From Lingula anatina (Eukaryota; Brachiopoda; Lingulata; Lingulida; Lingulidae), in contig NW_019775961.1 of NCBI RefSeq assembly GCF_001039355.2, positions 89,489-153,488 of the forward strand: 64,000 bases of DNA, written 5' to 3'. A program made the position numbers and the translations under genes. Positions 46,901-60,534 of the stretch are shown here, one piece after another. Below the pieces are notes generated by a model. The model ran no database searches and was not told where the DNA came from. It saw nothing but the letters and a program-made list of their open reading frames with translations. Position 1 is the first letter of the stretch, and every line of letters starts with the position of its first letter.

Positions 46901-49900
46901 TACTGGCTAAGTGTTGTTTTGTACTGTTGACATGGTGAATACATTTATTAAGATTTAGTTAACATGTTATATAGCTTATTTGTTTTGTGTGATGACATAC
47001 AAATGTTATGTGATATTTTTTATTTTTTTATAGTTTATAATTTTTTCAGGAAACATATCTGTGTAGTGAAAAGTCTTAAACTTATAAATTGTAGGTCTGG
47101 AAAGTAAAATTGTTTTGAAAAGAAGTCGAACAGTCATTGGAGGAAAACTGCAAAATTTGACTTTGGATGACAAAACTCTCACCACCATGTACCCTAGGGT
47201 GAGTAGAATATTGTAAACTGTTTAACACAAAAAGATTGCCATATTGAAGGGAAAAAAAGCAGATCTATTAAAAATTAATGACATTTTTGGCATATTGGAG
47301 AACGTTATTTTAAACCGGTATTTGGGTAAAATTGAGTTAAAAGTACTCTTACTGTTTCAGATACTGACATTTGAGAAAGACAAGGTGTTTGATTTCAAGG
47401 TAAGTGTTTTGACTTCAAATTATGAAGTGTCCCAAAAGGAGTTAGGATAAAAGGAACTGCAACAAACACACATACCTGATGGATATAGCTGTATGTCGAT
47501 ATATGTTGCACTGTCACTAGCATATGGAACAGGCTAATATATACATTTACATATTTGTTTTAACTTTCAGGTGACATTATATAATACACAGTATAAACCA
47601 TCTGACATAGACATTGGTGTCCAGCTGAAGATAGGGGAGGTGCATGTGGTCTTCCTCTACAAGTTTGTAGTAGAATTGTGGGTAAGTTGGGATCCATTGA
47701 GCATCTTCTATTTACTACTATATTGGCCTTGCAATTTCAAGTTTATATATTGTGTTACATGTATATTTAAACATGTCTGATTTTCATCGTAAGTTCTGTC
47801 ATAATCTGAAACAGTTTGATCGTTGTTGTTTTGATTATAGACACTGCAGTTATTTTAAACGTGATTGATCTTTTGTGATTTTTGTATCTATTTGGAGGCA
47901 GGATCTTTAAAATTTCAATTCTTTTGGCAATGCACTTTGAATTCAAACATGCCGACACCATATTTCCAGGGCTTTATGGATCCTTTCCTGAACCCAGAGG
48001 CTACAGATGCAGCTTTAGAAGCTACCCGAGGTGCCATAGAGACACAGTATCAAGACTTCACTGAGAAAGGCAAAAGAATCTCCCTGAGGTTTGACATCAA
48101 GGCCCCCACAGTCTGGGTGCCAGAGAGCTCCAAGTCCCAGCAGCTGTTTGTAGCCAAACTGGGAGATTTGAAACTGTCTAACAGCTACATGGAGACCTCG
48201 TTAGATGGTGGGGAGACCCAAGTGTTTGACAGCATATATGTGGATCTAACCTCTGTACAGATTGATAGGTAAAACATATGTGAAGCCTGTGAAGTTTCAG
48301 AACCTTTTAACATGATCTACTCCGGTATCTTAGCACATGTTGCCAGAAAATTCATCATGCTTATAGATCGAGATATTTGGAAGATTTTTGTCATCCAGTG
48401 AGTTGTTCTGAAGCTCATACAGGCAGCACCCAAAGTCAGATTATGATATTTGTTTACTGCTTTTTATGAAACTGTCTCATTTTCAGAGGCTGGTTGAAAC
48501 CAGACAGCACAGTGGAACTCCAGCACCTTGTAGTGGAACCTATCAGTATGACAGTGTACTATAAGAAGGCTGTTGTGCCTATAAAAGTGGACACCATCAA
48601 TGAGTTCAGTGGGAAGATGGGAGTGATCAAGGTAAATAATTTTATTGTAAGGAAAAACATCACAGAAAAAGTGATATGTACAATATTAATGGTCATTTAT
48701 AAAGATAAATAATAGATAAATGTACATGTAACAAACATTTTGGAAATTTTCCTATGACGCATTTGATTATTAAATTGAATGTTGAGCTCCAATGTGATTA
48801 GTTTATATTGTTGCTTGCACTCATGAATGAACATTTGCATCCTTTTCTTTTTTATGACTTTTGCTGCTGTAGAAAAAATGGATGAATTTGTAAGATAGGG
48901 GAAAGTTTCCGAAATTCCTCTAGAACTTGATGTTACTATCAACTACAAATCTTTTCAAGGTCAATGTCAGCCAGCAAGACATGAAGCTAGCAATAGGCAT
49001 CTTGTACAAAAACATAGGAGAGAAAAAAGTCACCCGCAGTGATGTGGTGGAACCCAAACCCACATCCCCAGAGCTGGATGTCATCAGTGGGGACACTGTG
49101 ATGGAGGACGAGGGGCCTGATGTCACAGGGAACAGTGACACTGTGAAGAAAGAGATCAGTGCCAATGTGGTTTTTGAGGGAACGGTGCTGACGCTGCTCA
49201 ACGAGGATGACGAAATGAGTGTAAGTTTTCTTGATAATAAGTTATGTATGTGAATATTACCACATATTGTTTCACTGAGATCTAAGCTGATGTTGCCTGT
49301 ATGAATAAACACTTAAAACATTGCATACCATAGATAGCTTATCCTTATTTAATAGTAAAATACATTGAGTTGTTATACTTAATATACAAGTGATTTTCAT
49401 CAGATTGTGTCATAAATGTTTTGTTTGTTTTAGCATGGCTTACCAATGGGAGGGAATGACTGTAATTCCTTGTCCAGATTTGAGGTAGGCAAGTTGAATG
49501 GTACAGTGGCCATCTACTCTGACAAAGCCATCGATGTCCAGGTGACACTGCAGGAAGTCTCACTTGATGACACAAGAAAGGAGAGTAACCTAGCTGTGAA
49601 AAGGTAGGGTGTTTTTTATGTACAGACACATCATATCTGTACTTATAGCCATCACCTATGTCTGTTGTCACTGCTGTCATTGTGGCTGATGTCACTGTGC
49701 ACTTTCAGAGATAACACGAAAAGTGGAACAAAAAGATAAAATAATGTACGTACAATAACTGGACATACATGAAGTATAGATTTCAGTAGTGCATAAAATA
49801 TATTTGTGTTATTAACTTATGGTGTGTGAAGTAGTTGTCTGCATAAATTGTTTTTATTTGTAGGATGTTTTTACCTTTGTGGAAAGTCAAGAAGACTGTA

Positions 49901-52900
49901 GAGAATGCCAAAGACAGCACAGTACCCATGGTAGATTTTATATACAAGCAAGATTCCGAGGGCAATCAGCATGGTAAGTGCATTATTAGAAGTACAACCG
50001 ATAATATAAACAATGCATTGTTGAGGGTGGGGAAAAATGAGATTGCATCTTTCTTTTTCAGTTGAAATGACGGTTGAGAGAATCCGCCTTAATGTCAGCA
50101 TGCCCTATTACCTGACTGTGATCAACTTCATCATTGCCGCAATGAAAGTCCAGGAGCCTCAGACAAGGCGTGACTCCAGTCTGGCCAGTAATGACAGATA
50201 TAAACGCAGTATGTCTATATCTGTACCACAGCCACAGGTGTCCGAGACCCAGAGGAAGTCCAAGTTAACAGTCAGGGGGAGGGTGAAAGAGCCGGAGGTG
50301 GTCCTCTTTGCCAGTCCTCAAGATGCTTGCAGCAAAGTGTTGTTCTTAAAGGTATGCATTTGGATTTTCTGTGGACATTAGATATAAAATTTTTATTTGA
50401 AACTGCTTGATTTAAAGAGCACTGTCTTGTACTTAAATGTCACTCTAATTGCCCTGTTTAGATGCTCTACATCCTTTGTTTCAGACTGACATATCCCTGA
50501 ATTATGATGCAGATGTTGACCACAATGAAATGTCTGCTGCTGCTTCAAATATTCAGATTGTGTGCTGTGTGTATGGACAGAAAAAAGGGACCAAGTACAG
50601 GGTGAGATTTTGAAATTTTTATTTCTGCACACCTTATTTGTGTATTACATTAAGCTTTACAAGTGCTTCACAATAATGTTCTTTCCAAGATTGTTTTGTT
50701 AAAAATTATATCATGTTGACCTTTTAGAAAACCATAAGATATCATCAGAACATAAAGATTCAAGAAGAGAACTACATGAATTTATATTGAATTTATAGGT
50801 ACTTCACCCCTGCAACATGGAGTTTTTGAGGAAGGTTGGTGAAGATGGTGCAGTTGACATGTCTGCCATAATGACCACAGTGGACCTGCATCTGTGTGCC
50901 AGCACTGTGCACATACTACTGGATGTCATTGATATGATAAACAAGGAGAAAAAGGTATGAATTTAAAATGTTTTATATTTATTAGATCTTAAATATATTT
51001 TTCCCTTTTTTGCACAAGTATTGGAAGTGTCAACTTAATGCTAAAATACTTTGTTGAACAAAATTTATTTTATGAAAAACACAATTCCAGTGCTAAAATG
51101 CTAGGGAAAATATTACTCAAAAGGGAACCTATGAATTATAGAGTGAGATAATTAAAAATTTTTTTTGTGGTTTATAGGATGGAGAAAACACTGAAGATAC
51201 CTCCCTCATAGCATCACAGGGAGACATCTGGAGGGTGAAGAGTATTACACAAGATAAGTGGCTACAGGATGAAGGTATGAGTTCAATACTACTTGGTAAA
51301 ACAATGTCAAATCTCACTTGTGTCTTCTTGTATAATAATTTCTTCCCTTTGGGGCACTACCTTCCCTGGTTAAATATTCAATTTTCAACAATAGTTTTTA
51401 AAAAGTGCAGTGTCTCCTTTTTTATGAGTTGTAAGTCATTGACTTTATTGAGTCTGTATTGTTAGTACATCACAACAGAAAATGGTTTTACTCTCCAGAG
51501 ATGCAAGGCACGGTATCTTTTCCAATCCCCTCTAAAGCCCCTCCCGTAGAGAGCCTGAAGATAGACATAAAGGACGTGAGGGTGATGTTTGAGGCAGAGA
51601 ACCTGGACACACATGTTCCCATGCTGTGTCTGAGAACTAAACTGGAGGCTGAGGTCTTTGACTGGTCTAAGCAGGTTAGTAAAGGGGTAGTGAGTTGATG
51701 CTTCTGTGTTAAATAAGTACTAGTAGAGTTATGGTGTAATTGATGCAAAAAAACCTATGTGGAGCCAAAATTTTGCTTGAAAATAATAAGTAAGCATGGT
51801 GTTCCATTTTCCAGCATGGTGGATAACAGTATAAATGACATCACAAAATAGTGATTGATCAGACTAATCTTGTACTAGTACTGTACTAAGTAAATTCAAA
51901 AACAATTAGTACAATAAAAATAGCTAGCAATAGAAGATTTTAATAATTTTCTTACATCACTGTAGCTGAGACTGTCAGCCGAGTGTCACCTAGACATGGC
52001 TTACTACAGTGACAAGTTGGACACTTGGGAACCTCTCATTGAACCTGTCATGGAGCAAGAGAATGTCTACAGGCCTTGGGAAGTCCTCATCAAGGTATAT
52101 CTCCACTCTCTGTATAGTTTACTTTTATGTCAACTTGTGTATATCTGTGTCTCTGTCTAAATGATGTAAATGTATTTGTATTCTTAGTTTATTTTTTTCC
52201 AAAAATAGTGTATGATTAGGTAATATTTTATTATGTAGAGCATGGTTTATTTCAGTTTTGTAACACTTGGGTGTGGCTGTGAAGTATTGCACTATGAACA
52301 ATTTTAAGGAAATGTTACAATGTCATACATGTATATGATACACTGGATTGCCTAATTAGGACATTTTGGCATGCTTCACGATAATGTCAACAAACAGTGG
52401 ATCATAGATCCAAGCAGTAAATTAAGTTCTGCCATACTTCCTGAGATGAAGTCATAAAAGCATACAAGCTGCGTTGAGCAAAATTCATTTCATTCAGTTC
52501 GTACTGCTTTTATAAAAAAATGTGATTATTTTATCAGCTTGTAGCAGCCAGAGGTCATCCAATAGCTTGTGATGTTGAGGATGAGCTAGAACGATCTTTT
52601 ATAAATCAGGTACTGGGAGGAGACACATGTACTAGTGGGCAAGGTCACCACCAGCTAGGTGCAGATTGAGTTATATGTGGCTTCCTTCTCTAGTTAACCA
52701 AAAAGGTGGCAAAATACAGTGGGGTTACCCTGATGGCTGTTGCCCTATAATCCAGCAAGGCATAAGTACATGTAATCCCTGTTTAAATTTGCTAACACTG
52801 AAAAAAAAATAGAAGCAAAAGAATTGGATGTGACTGCAGCTTTGATCTAACACCAAATGTCACGACCAGCCTGCTTTGGGGTCAAATATAATTTCCAAGT

Positions 52901-55900
52901 AACATTCAACCCCTGGATGCATTTACTGGTGCATTTATTTATTTTTATTTCTTTATATATTTATGAAATTGTATTTTTTATTTTAAGTACAGCTAGTTGT
53001 TGTTTTATAATCCTCATAGTATAGAGTAGTAATTTTATTTTTAGACATTTATGTCATATGTAGTGCACCACGAATTTGATGTGTTTCAGCCAGTACATAT
53101 GCATGTCTTACTACCTTAGTTTTTCTCTGCTAGTCTGGGGTGTGGTTATGTGTGAACATGTTTGATCATAGTCATGTTTGTATATAACTGAGCATGATAC
53201 AACACTTATTCCAGATAAACTACTGGAGGATAATGTGCATGCTACAGTGTCATTTTGTCAATTTTCCATGTGTTCATTTAAAGTGGGTTTGTAATTATAA
53301 ATGTGATTATCTGAAATCAATGTGATCTATTATTGAAGAGAGTTAGTGCTTTTTTAATGGCATTTTAGGCTCAAGTAGTGAGTGAGGGGCTGATAAGAAA
53401 TTTGCCAATAATATCAATTGTCACCAAAAATTTGCACATAGATGAAAAAAAAATTATTGGCTAAGATGCACTTAACAATGGTACAATGATTCTTAATTAT
53501 TATTATTATTTAGATGGATAATTGCTGCTTAAACTTTTATGCTAACAACAGAATCAGCCTTTTCTGAGATTGGAAGCTTATTACCATCACAGGATACCAC
53601 CTGCACCTATTGCTTAATGCTGAACACATGCACAATTTTAATTATGATTAATCATAAACCAAAAACCATCAAATAAATGCGTTTTTAATAACACTCAGTT
53701 CTTTCCTCTCTCCTCCACAGCTGATTAGGGCCAAGTCGCACCCTATTTCATGTAACTATGATGAGAACTCGGCCAACTGGGGGGAGTCTGTGGATGGAGA
53801 GATGAGTCACTTGGTGTGCAGGAGTAAGCCTGTGTCAGACAGCTCAGAGTCCGAGGAGAATGACACAGAGACAGACATGAGGGTGATACGACCACGAGTG
53901 CCCAGTAGAAGGTCAAGGACAGATAGTGAGAAGGCACAACCAGGTATTGATAACTTTTTCAGTAAACTATTTTTTGTAAAAATCAGCTGTGTATATGAAA
54001 CACTATGTACATTATAAAACAATTGGCATTTTACTGTAAAAATGCACTATCAAGTTAAACTTATTTTTATCCAAACTGACTACTTTTGGCTGAATGTGCT
54101 CGCTACCTCCAAAGATGGATTTCTGTGTGACTGTGCCAGGCAGGATAAGTAAAAGGAATCTGTTTCTTGTAGCTAGAGCCTTTATTGAAACCAACTGCTA
54201 ACATTGTATACTGATGAGCATGGTCTGGGCAAGGAGCTCTAACAATATTGTTAAAACTCCTTGGTTGGGGTTTGAGGTTATTGAGGTGAAGGTTGGCTTA
54301 GGACATCATAGGTGTGGGGTGCTAGATGTAGTGTCAGCAGTATAAGATGCCTGGCTTTTTAAATAACAAAAAAAGTCATTGTTAAATATTTTCATTAAAC
54401 TGCTCTATGTCAGCTTTTAACTCTTAGTTACCTTTGCTCTCTCTGGTGTTTCTAATGCATCAGAAAAACCACCAACCCAAGAAAAGGCCACAAAAGAGAG
54501 AGTGAATGGCAGCACAGATACTTCTGAGTCTGACAGCTTCCTGCACACCATAGCAGCTAAGCTGGGTGGTATCTTTACCAGCAGTGATAGTGATGCTGAT
54601 GTCAGTGACATTGAGGAAGAAGAGGAAGATGATGTGTTTGGACCAACCTATCACAATCCTGTTTTCATTACCTCCAAAGGCCCTATCTCATTTAACTCTG
54701 GTATTTAGGACTGAGCAGTGTTGTTTGGATGTTAGTTTAGCTTTGCTAGTTTTGTTGTTGTTGATGCATCATCTTCACTGCCTTTTGTTTTCAGATGCCT
54801 CAAGAATTATCACATTTTTATAGTTTTGTTTTCTTCTACTGTCACTACTTAAGAATGCATGATAGTTTTTTCATATGATTATTCTTATTATGTGTTCTCT
54901 GTTATTTTATTATGCATGTCTTTGTTATTTTATTATGCTCTTACAAATGCCAATTTTTTCTGTTATATTTTTATTGTCATTTAGTTACTGTAGAGTATTT
55001 TGTATTATCATTTATAATTCTCTCATACTACTACTTCTGAAGTAAGTCACCTTTTCAAAAAATATTTGTAATATATTTTGCATGCTAGTTTGTTAGTTCA
55101 AATTGTGTACACTGATCAAATTTTGAAGTTTATTCAGATAAAATTACTAAATGATAAAGATAAGAACATCGCTAAATATTGATACCAATATAAATTCCTA
55201 CTTCATAAATTAAAATGGATTGAACAACTAGAAATTTTTAAAGTCTTAAAAGTTTGCCAGTCAGCTCTGAAACTTGTATATTTCACTTGTTAAAATATCA
55301 CCCAGTTTTGTTTCATAATTTAGTGTTTAGTTTTTTGGTTGCAGTTCAAATTTGCAACTATTTTTACCAATTAATAACTTGATGAAGGAATGGAAATTTG
55401 AAAAAAAAAAGTTGTAGGAACTCATATATATCACTAAGTGTCCATTGTGTATTAAGACAGATGACAAATACTTTTCAGTCTCACAGTTCTTGGTAATATT
55501 TTAAGTAACCTGTGAAATTCATATTTACACATGGAATATTTGTAATAAGTTTTTATATCATCTAAATACTGCCTTTTTCAGAGAATGCCACGTTTGATGA
55601 GGTAGATTATACAGGAGGTGGTGAGGAGGAAGAAGAGAACTTGTGTACATACATGGTCGTCAACTCAAAAGACAAACTTCTGCTCAATCTTACGCCAGTT
55701 GCTATGAATGTAATCAAGGATGTTGCTGGGGTAATGACGGCTGGTTTTTATACATTACAGTATTAAGCTCTGTTGATGCTTGGTAATGTTTCTAACTAGT
55801 GATATAGTACGTAATTATTCCCTGAAGATTAGGTCTAAACTTTTAATATAAATTGAAATACAATTTCAGCAATAATTAAAATATAAAATTAAAGTTTTAA

Positions 55901-58900
55901 GTGTTATTTCTAGAAACCCATGCCCATAGCTAGGTTCGGGCTGATAAAAGACTCCATCTAAAATTATTCCATTATTTTGATTTACTAACGTGACTTTGGA
56001 TAGGTATCTCCAGTCTCTAACAAGGAAATTTTTGTCTTTTTTTGTTCTTTGGCTACTGTAACAGTACATATTTAAACATTTTCTAGGCATTTATGAAGGA
56101 AGAACAAACCTTGCTGAGATCAGCAGAGAAGAAACCAAGTTTTGAAGTGTACAACCATCTCGGTCTGCCAGTGGAAGTGACTGTTAGTGAGAAAATAAAG
56201 GTACAGGAACGGTTTTGATTGATTTCATGATAAGAATTGAAAACTTCATCCTCTGCTGCTAGTAGGACTAGTTAGATTGAAATACTGGTACTGATCAAGA
56301 ATAGTATATGTAATTTGAAAATAGCTTTAGTTGATTATTTGTATATTATATACTAATGGAAAGGATTTCAATGTTGTAAGGATTATTTTATTAAATATTG
56401 TTTAATAACATTTCATCTGAACATAACCAGTAAACTGAGAAAACACAAACAGTAGTTAAAATATTAATTCTAGATCCGCAGCAGTGCAGCTCATGGGTGC
56501 TCTGTGAAGACAACAAAAGAAGCTGTAGATGTTGATGAAAGTGAATGGACAGAGGAGCATGAAATGTATGTACTGGCATATCTCAGCCATTAAAGATTAT
56601 TAAAGTCTTGTAATGCACTTAATTAAGTTGTATATTAATCAATTTCACTTTTTCACATTTGATCATTTCATACCCCTCACTAAAGACAATTAATTGTCTT
56701 TGTGTAGTTTCTTCATCAAGTGACATATACACTGAAATTTTAATATTAAGAAGAGACTTTGGGCTAGCTACATGTAGGTGAACTGTTATGTAAGTTTTAA
56801 TATTGTCCACTTACATGTATCTTCAGAATATGAAAAAAATCATTTTTGTCTTAGGGACGCTGAGGATGATGAAGACTTTGATGATGTTGATGGTCTTAGT
56901 TTCCTGGCTAATGCTCTAGCTAAGACAGCCAACATGGCAGCTGCTGGTGTAACTAGTCGAGGACTGCCACTTATTCCTCAGGGAAGTGAGGAGGATGAGC
57001 CTATCCATCTGGAACTGAGCGAGGATGAGCTCCATGTCAAGGTGACTGCCTATAGATTGTTGTACAGTCTGTCATTAACTTCTAAACAGATGCTAATTCA
57101 GGTTGATTTCATTTTTCCAAGAAATAACAATAAATTCTAATAATTATATTGGAGAATTTGTTGTTTTGGTTTAACAAAATTGAAATTTACAAATGTGCCA
57201 TTTCATTTTTTCCAGCTGGAGGGGTTTGATAATTTGTATAATCTATTTCACAGAAGAGACACCTTAAAACTGCTGAAACTTAAGCCTGCCAAGGTATGGT
57301 TGTTTAATGAAATTATATAAATACATGTACATGTACATGTATATAGTATTTTAGTGTATGTGGAAATACACAAACTGAGAATAACTGCGGCTGTTTTTTT
57401 ATGATAATGCATTTTTTGCAATTAATTTCTTTAAAAAAACCTTAATACAACATGCAATAAAGTACTATGCCATTTGTTGGCAAAGCAACTTGAATATGAT
57501 TGTATTTTATTAGGCATACATGGAATTACCGGTTCTTCTTGCTTTCTAGTGCAACACTGTGTACTGTGCAGTCTACAACGTGAATGTCAACTATGGAAGA
57601 AAGGAGGTTATATTACAATCTCCTCTCAAGGTAGGAACATTTCATTTTGACAATTTTTCAGTGTCAAAATTCCAAATTTTCATTAAATACTTAATTTATT
57701 TAAGTAAGTTGCAATTTATGTTTCCTTTGGAGTAAGATAATTTTGTTCATAGTAAGTTGCAATTTATGTTTCCTTTGGAGTAAGATAATATTGTATGAAC
57801 TGATTAAAAAGAATAAATTACTGATTAAAATGTATTTAATGACAATCATATAAAATAGCATCAGGGAAATGTCATGTTCATCTGTTTCCCATTAATCTCT
57901 CTCCCCAGCTGTGGAACCACATGTCAGTGGCAGTAGACATCTTATGTAAGACGGAGGATCTGAAGACACACAGCGTGACTGGAGTGACACCTAGTGACCA
58001 AGAGTATACCAAGCTAGCTGAGGTAGCTCCTGATGCAGAATTCTTTGTGCCATTGTATGTTGCATACCACTGTAAACTGGCTGTACAGCCTACAGCCTCA
58101 AAGTAAGTATGGGTATCACATGATAAATTGTGTGTGTTATGAGATTTATTTTTAAAACCAGAAAAGAAAAGAATTTTCAAAAAATTTTCTTACCCTTTGT
58201 TGCTGTAAGAAGTATTACAAGTTGTTCATAAAATGTTAGCATGTGATTGAGAATTAAGTTTTTTAAAAAGCAGGGCAGTGTCGTTTTCAGGTGCTACAGT
58301 TTTTAGATTAATTTCTAGATCCACAAATTGTATATCGATCATCAAATATCTAATTATATTAAAGCTTCCAAAGATCCTACAGTGAGCTGTGGTGGAAAGA
58401 CTTCACTTCAAATGAGAAAATTGGCACAAAATACCTGTCTTGTTTAGCTAAAGAAGGGAATGAAGAGGCTTTCTATATTAAGGTATTAATCATCAAATCT
58501 AGAAAATCATATAGATCATAACATTTTAACATTTATTACATCTTGTTTATATGAATGTAGATGTATATGTGTCATGTTAGGCACAGTGTGTGTCATATTA
58601 TAATGATTTGATTTGACATACAGTGAATATGTTTAAGACTGTATTTAGCAGTGTACCATATTGGATTGGGTATTAATCATAGGATTTCAGAAGAGGTGGC
58701 ACACTGCTGATTTTGCCACTATAATTGATCTCGGATCTAACAATTGTCTGGCTTGGTTTCAGATCACCTGCAAGCCCTGTGGTCCAGAGATTCAAGATGA
58801 AGCCTTGGTGAACTCTGTCCCTCTGTACACTTTCCATCTTGACTCTCCTCTGGTGATCCACAACTACCTGCCATATCAGATGACTTACTCTGTGGGAGAG

Positions 58901-60470
58901 GTGGGTGGATGCTGCTGGACAGAAGAAATAAGAATTTTTATTTATAAATACACTTGTGGCTGATATGAAGTGATCAATGTATTTAGCAAGTATTATTTAC
59001 AGTACATGTACATTTTGGTGTATTTGCAAGTTTTTTTGTAAACAGTTATTTAAAATGCAGCATAACTATAAGTTTTTAAATCTTGAGCTCCATGTTTTGT
59101 TTCAGAGTGAGCAGTTGACCAGTGTGGCCCCTGGGGAGACTCAACCTGTGAACACTGTAGATATGCAGGTGACTCACAAGCTTAAGATACAGGTAAGAAA
59201 TGGAAAGGATCAGATTCTGCGTAACATTTTTGTGCATTAATTAATGTTCAAATATCATAATATTATTGATAAACACATAAGCTATGTATTTGAAAAATTG
59301 CTTATTATATATTGCTTGTTTATATTTTATGTAATTATCTGTAGTAAACATGGTAAACATATTATTTTACGTATTGAATTTCAGCTCCCAGACTATCAGG
59401 GTGTAGAGTGGAATGGCAGCTTGAACATATCCAAGGATACTTTCAGCCAATCCAAGACCAGCTTGCTAGTTCCCATGGAGACAGATGTGAAGACAGTTGA
59501 TGCAGAACCCAAGCAGCTTGCTCTCAATGTCTTCACCAACAAAATCAACAACATAGATCTGATTGTGCATTCTCCTTACTGGATTATCAACAAGACAGGG
59601 TTGCCAGTGCAGTTCAGGGTACATACTTTTATATCTCCTTTATGTCCAGTAATACAAGCTACTGTTAAAGAGATGCAAAACAATATAGGTTGTTTGACAC
59701 TTGGTCAGTTAAGACTGATTTTAATTATGCCAGCACCAAATGGACTTGAACAGTTTTAAAATCTAACTTCCAAGGAAGTCTATATATCCAAATGATTGGT
59801 AATAGTATTTAACTACTCAGTATATGCTGTGATCAAGATATGTGCACTACTTTATTTTCATTACATAATAATATACAGAAAAAAAATATGTTTGTTTGTA
59901 ATATTTTGTCTTCTATTAATTATGTTTCTTAATTCATGCATAGTTTTCATAAATAACATATTGAGTTTTAAGAAAAAATATCTTACAGGGTTCTGGGTCA
60001 GATGCAGTGTTTGAGAATGATGTCAGTGCAGATCCCATCCTTTTCTTGTACAAGAAATACAAGAGACAGAAGGTGAGGTCCTAAATTGCATAGAACTTTT
60101 CTTAATTTTACTAATTGTATAGGATCAGCAGAATATAACTAATTGATTGTATAAATTAGTATGATACTGTTATAACAGAGTTGTTTGCTGTGTTGTAGGT
60201 CCGTATGCGAATTTACAATTCCAAGTGGTCATCCTCATTTAGTCTGGATACAGTTGGCAGTTGTGGAGTAGTCATTTGTAATGACCCAGAAACAAAGAGA
60301 AAATATCAGGTATGAAAACCTACATACAACCCCTGATGATTATACTTATTTTAAAGGTGTTTGCAAGTGCTATTGTGTGTACACATGCACCCACACGCAT
60401 GCACACACACATACACACACATACTTGTCTATGTGTACNTTAGAATGCGTGCACAAGAGCACATGCGCAT

Positions 60471-60534
<64 letters not shown>

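Noticed and set aside
59244-59759. A 171-codon frame read as one exon
   Set aside because: Only 59385-59618 has splice signals and VPS13 pattern; the rest is read-through into introns.
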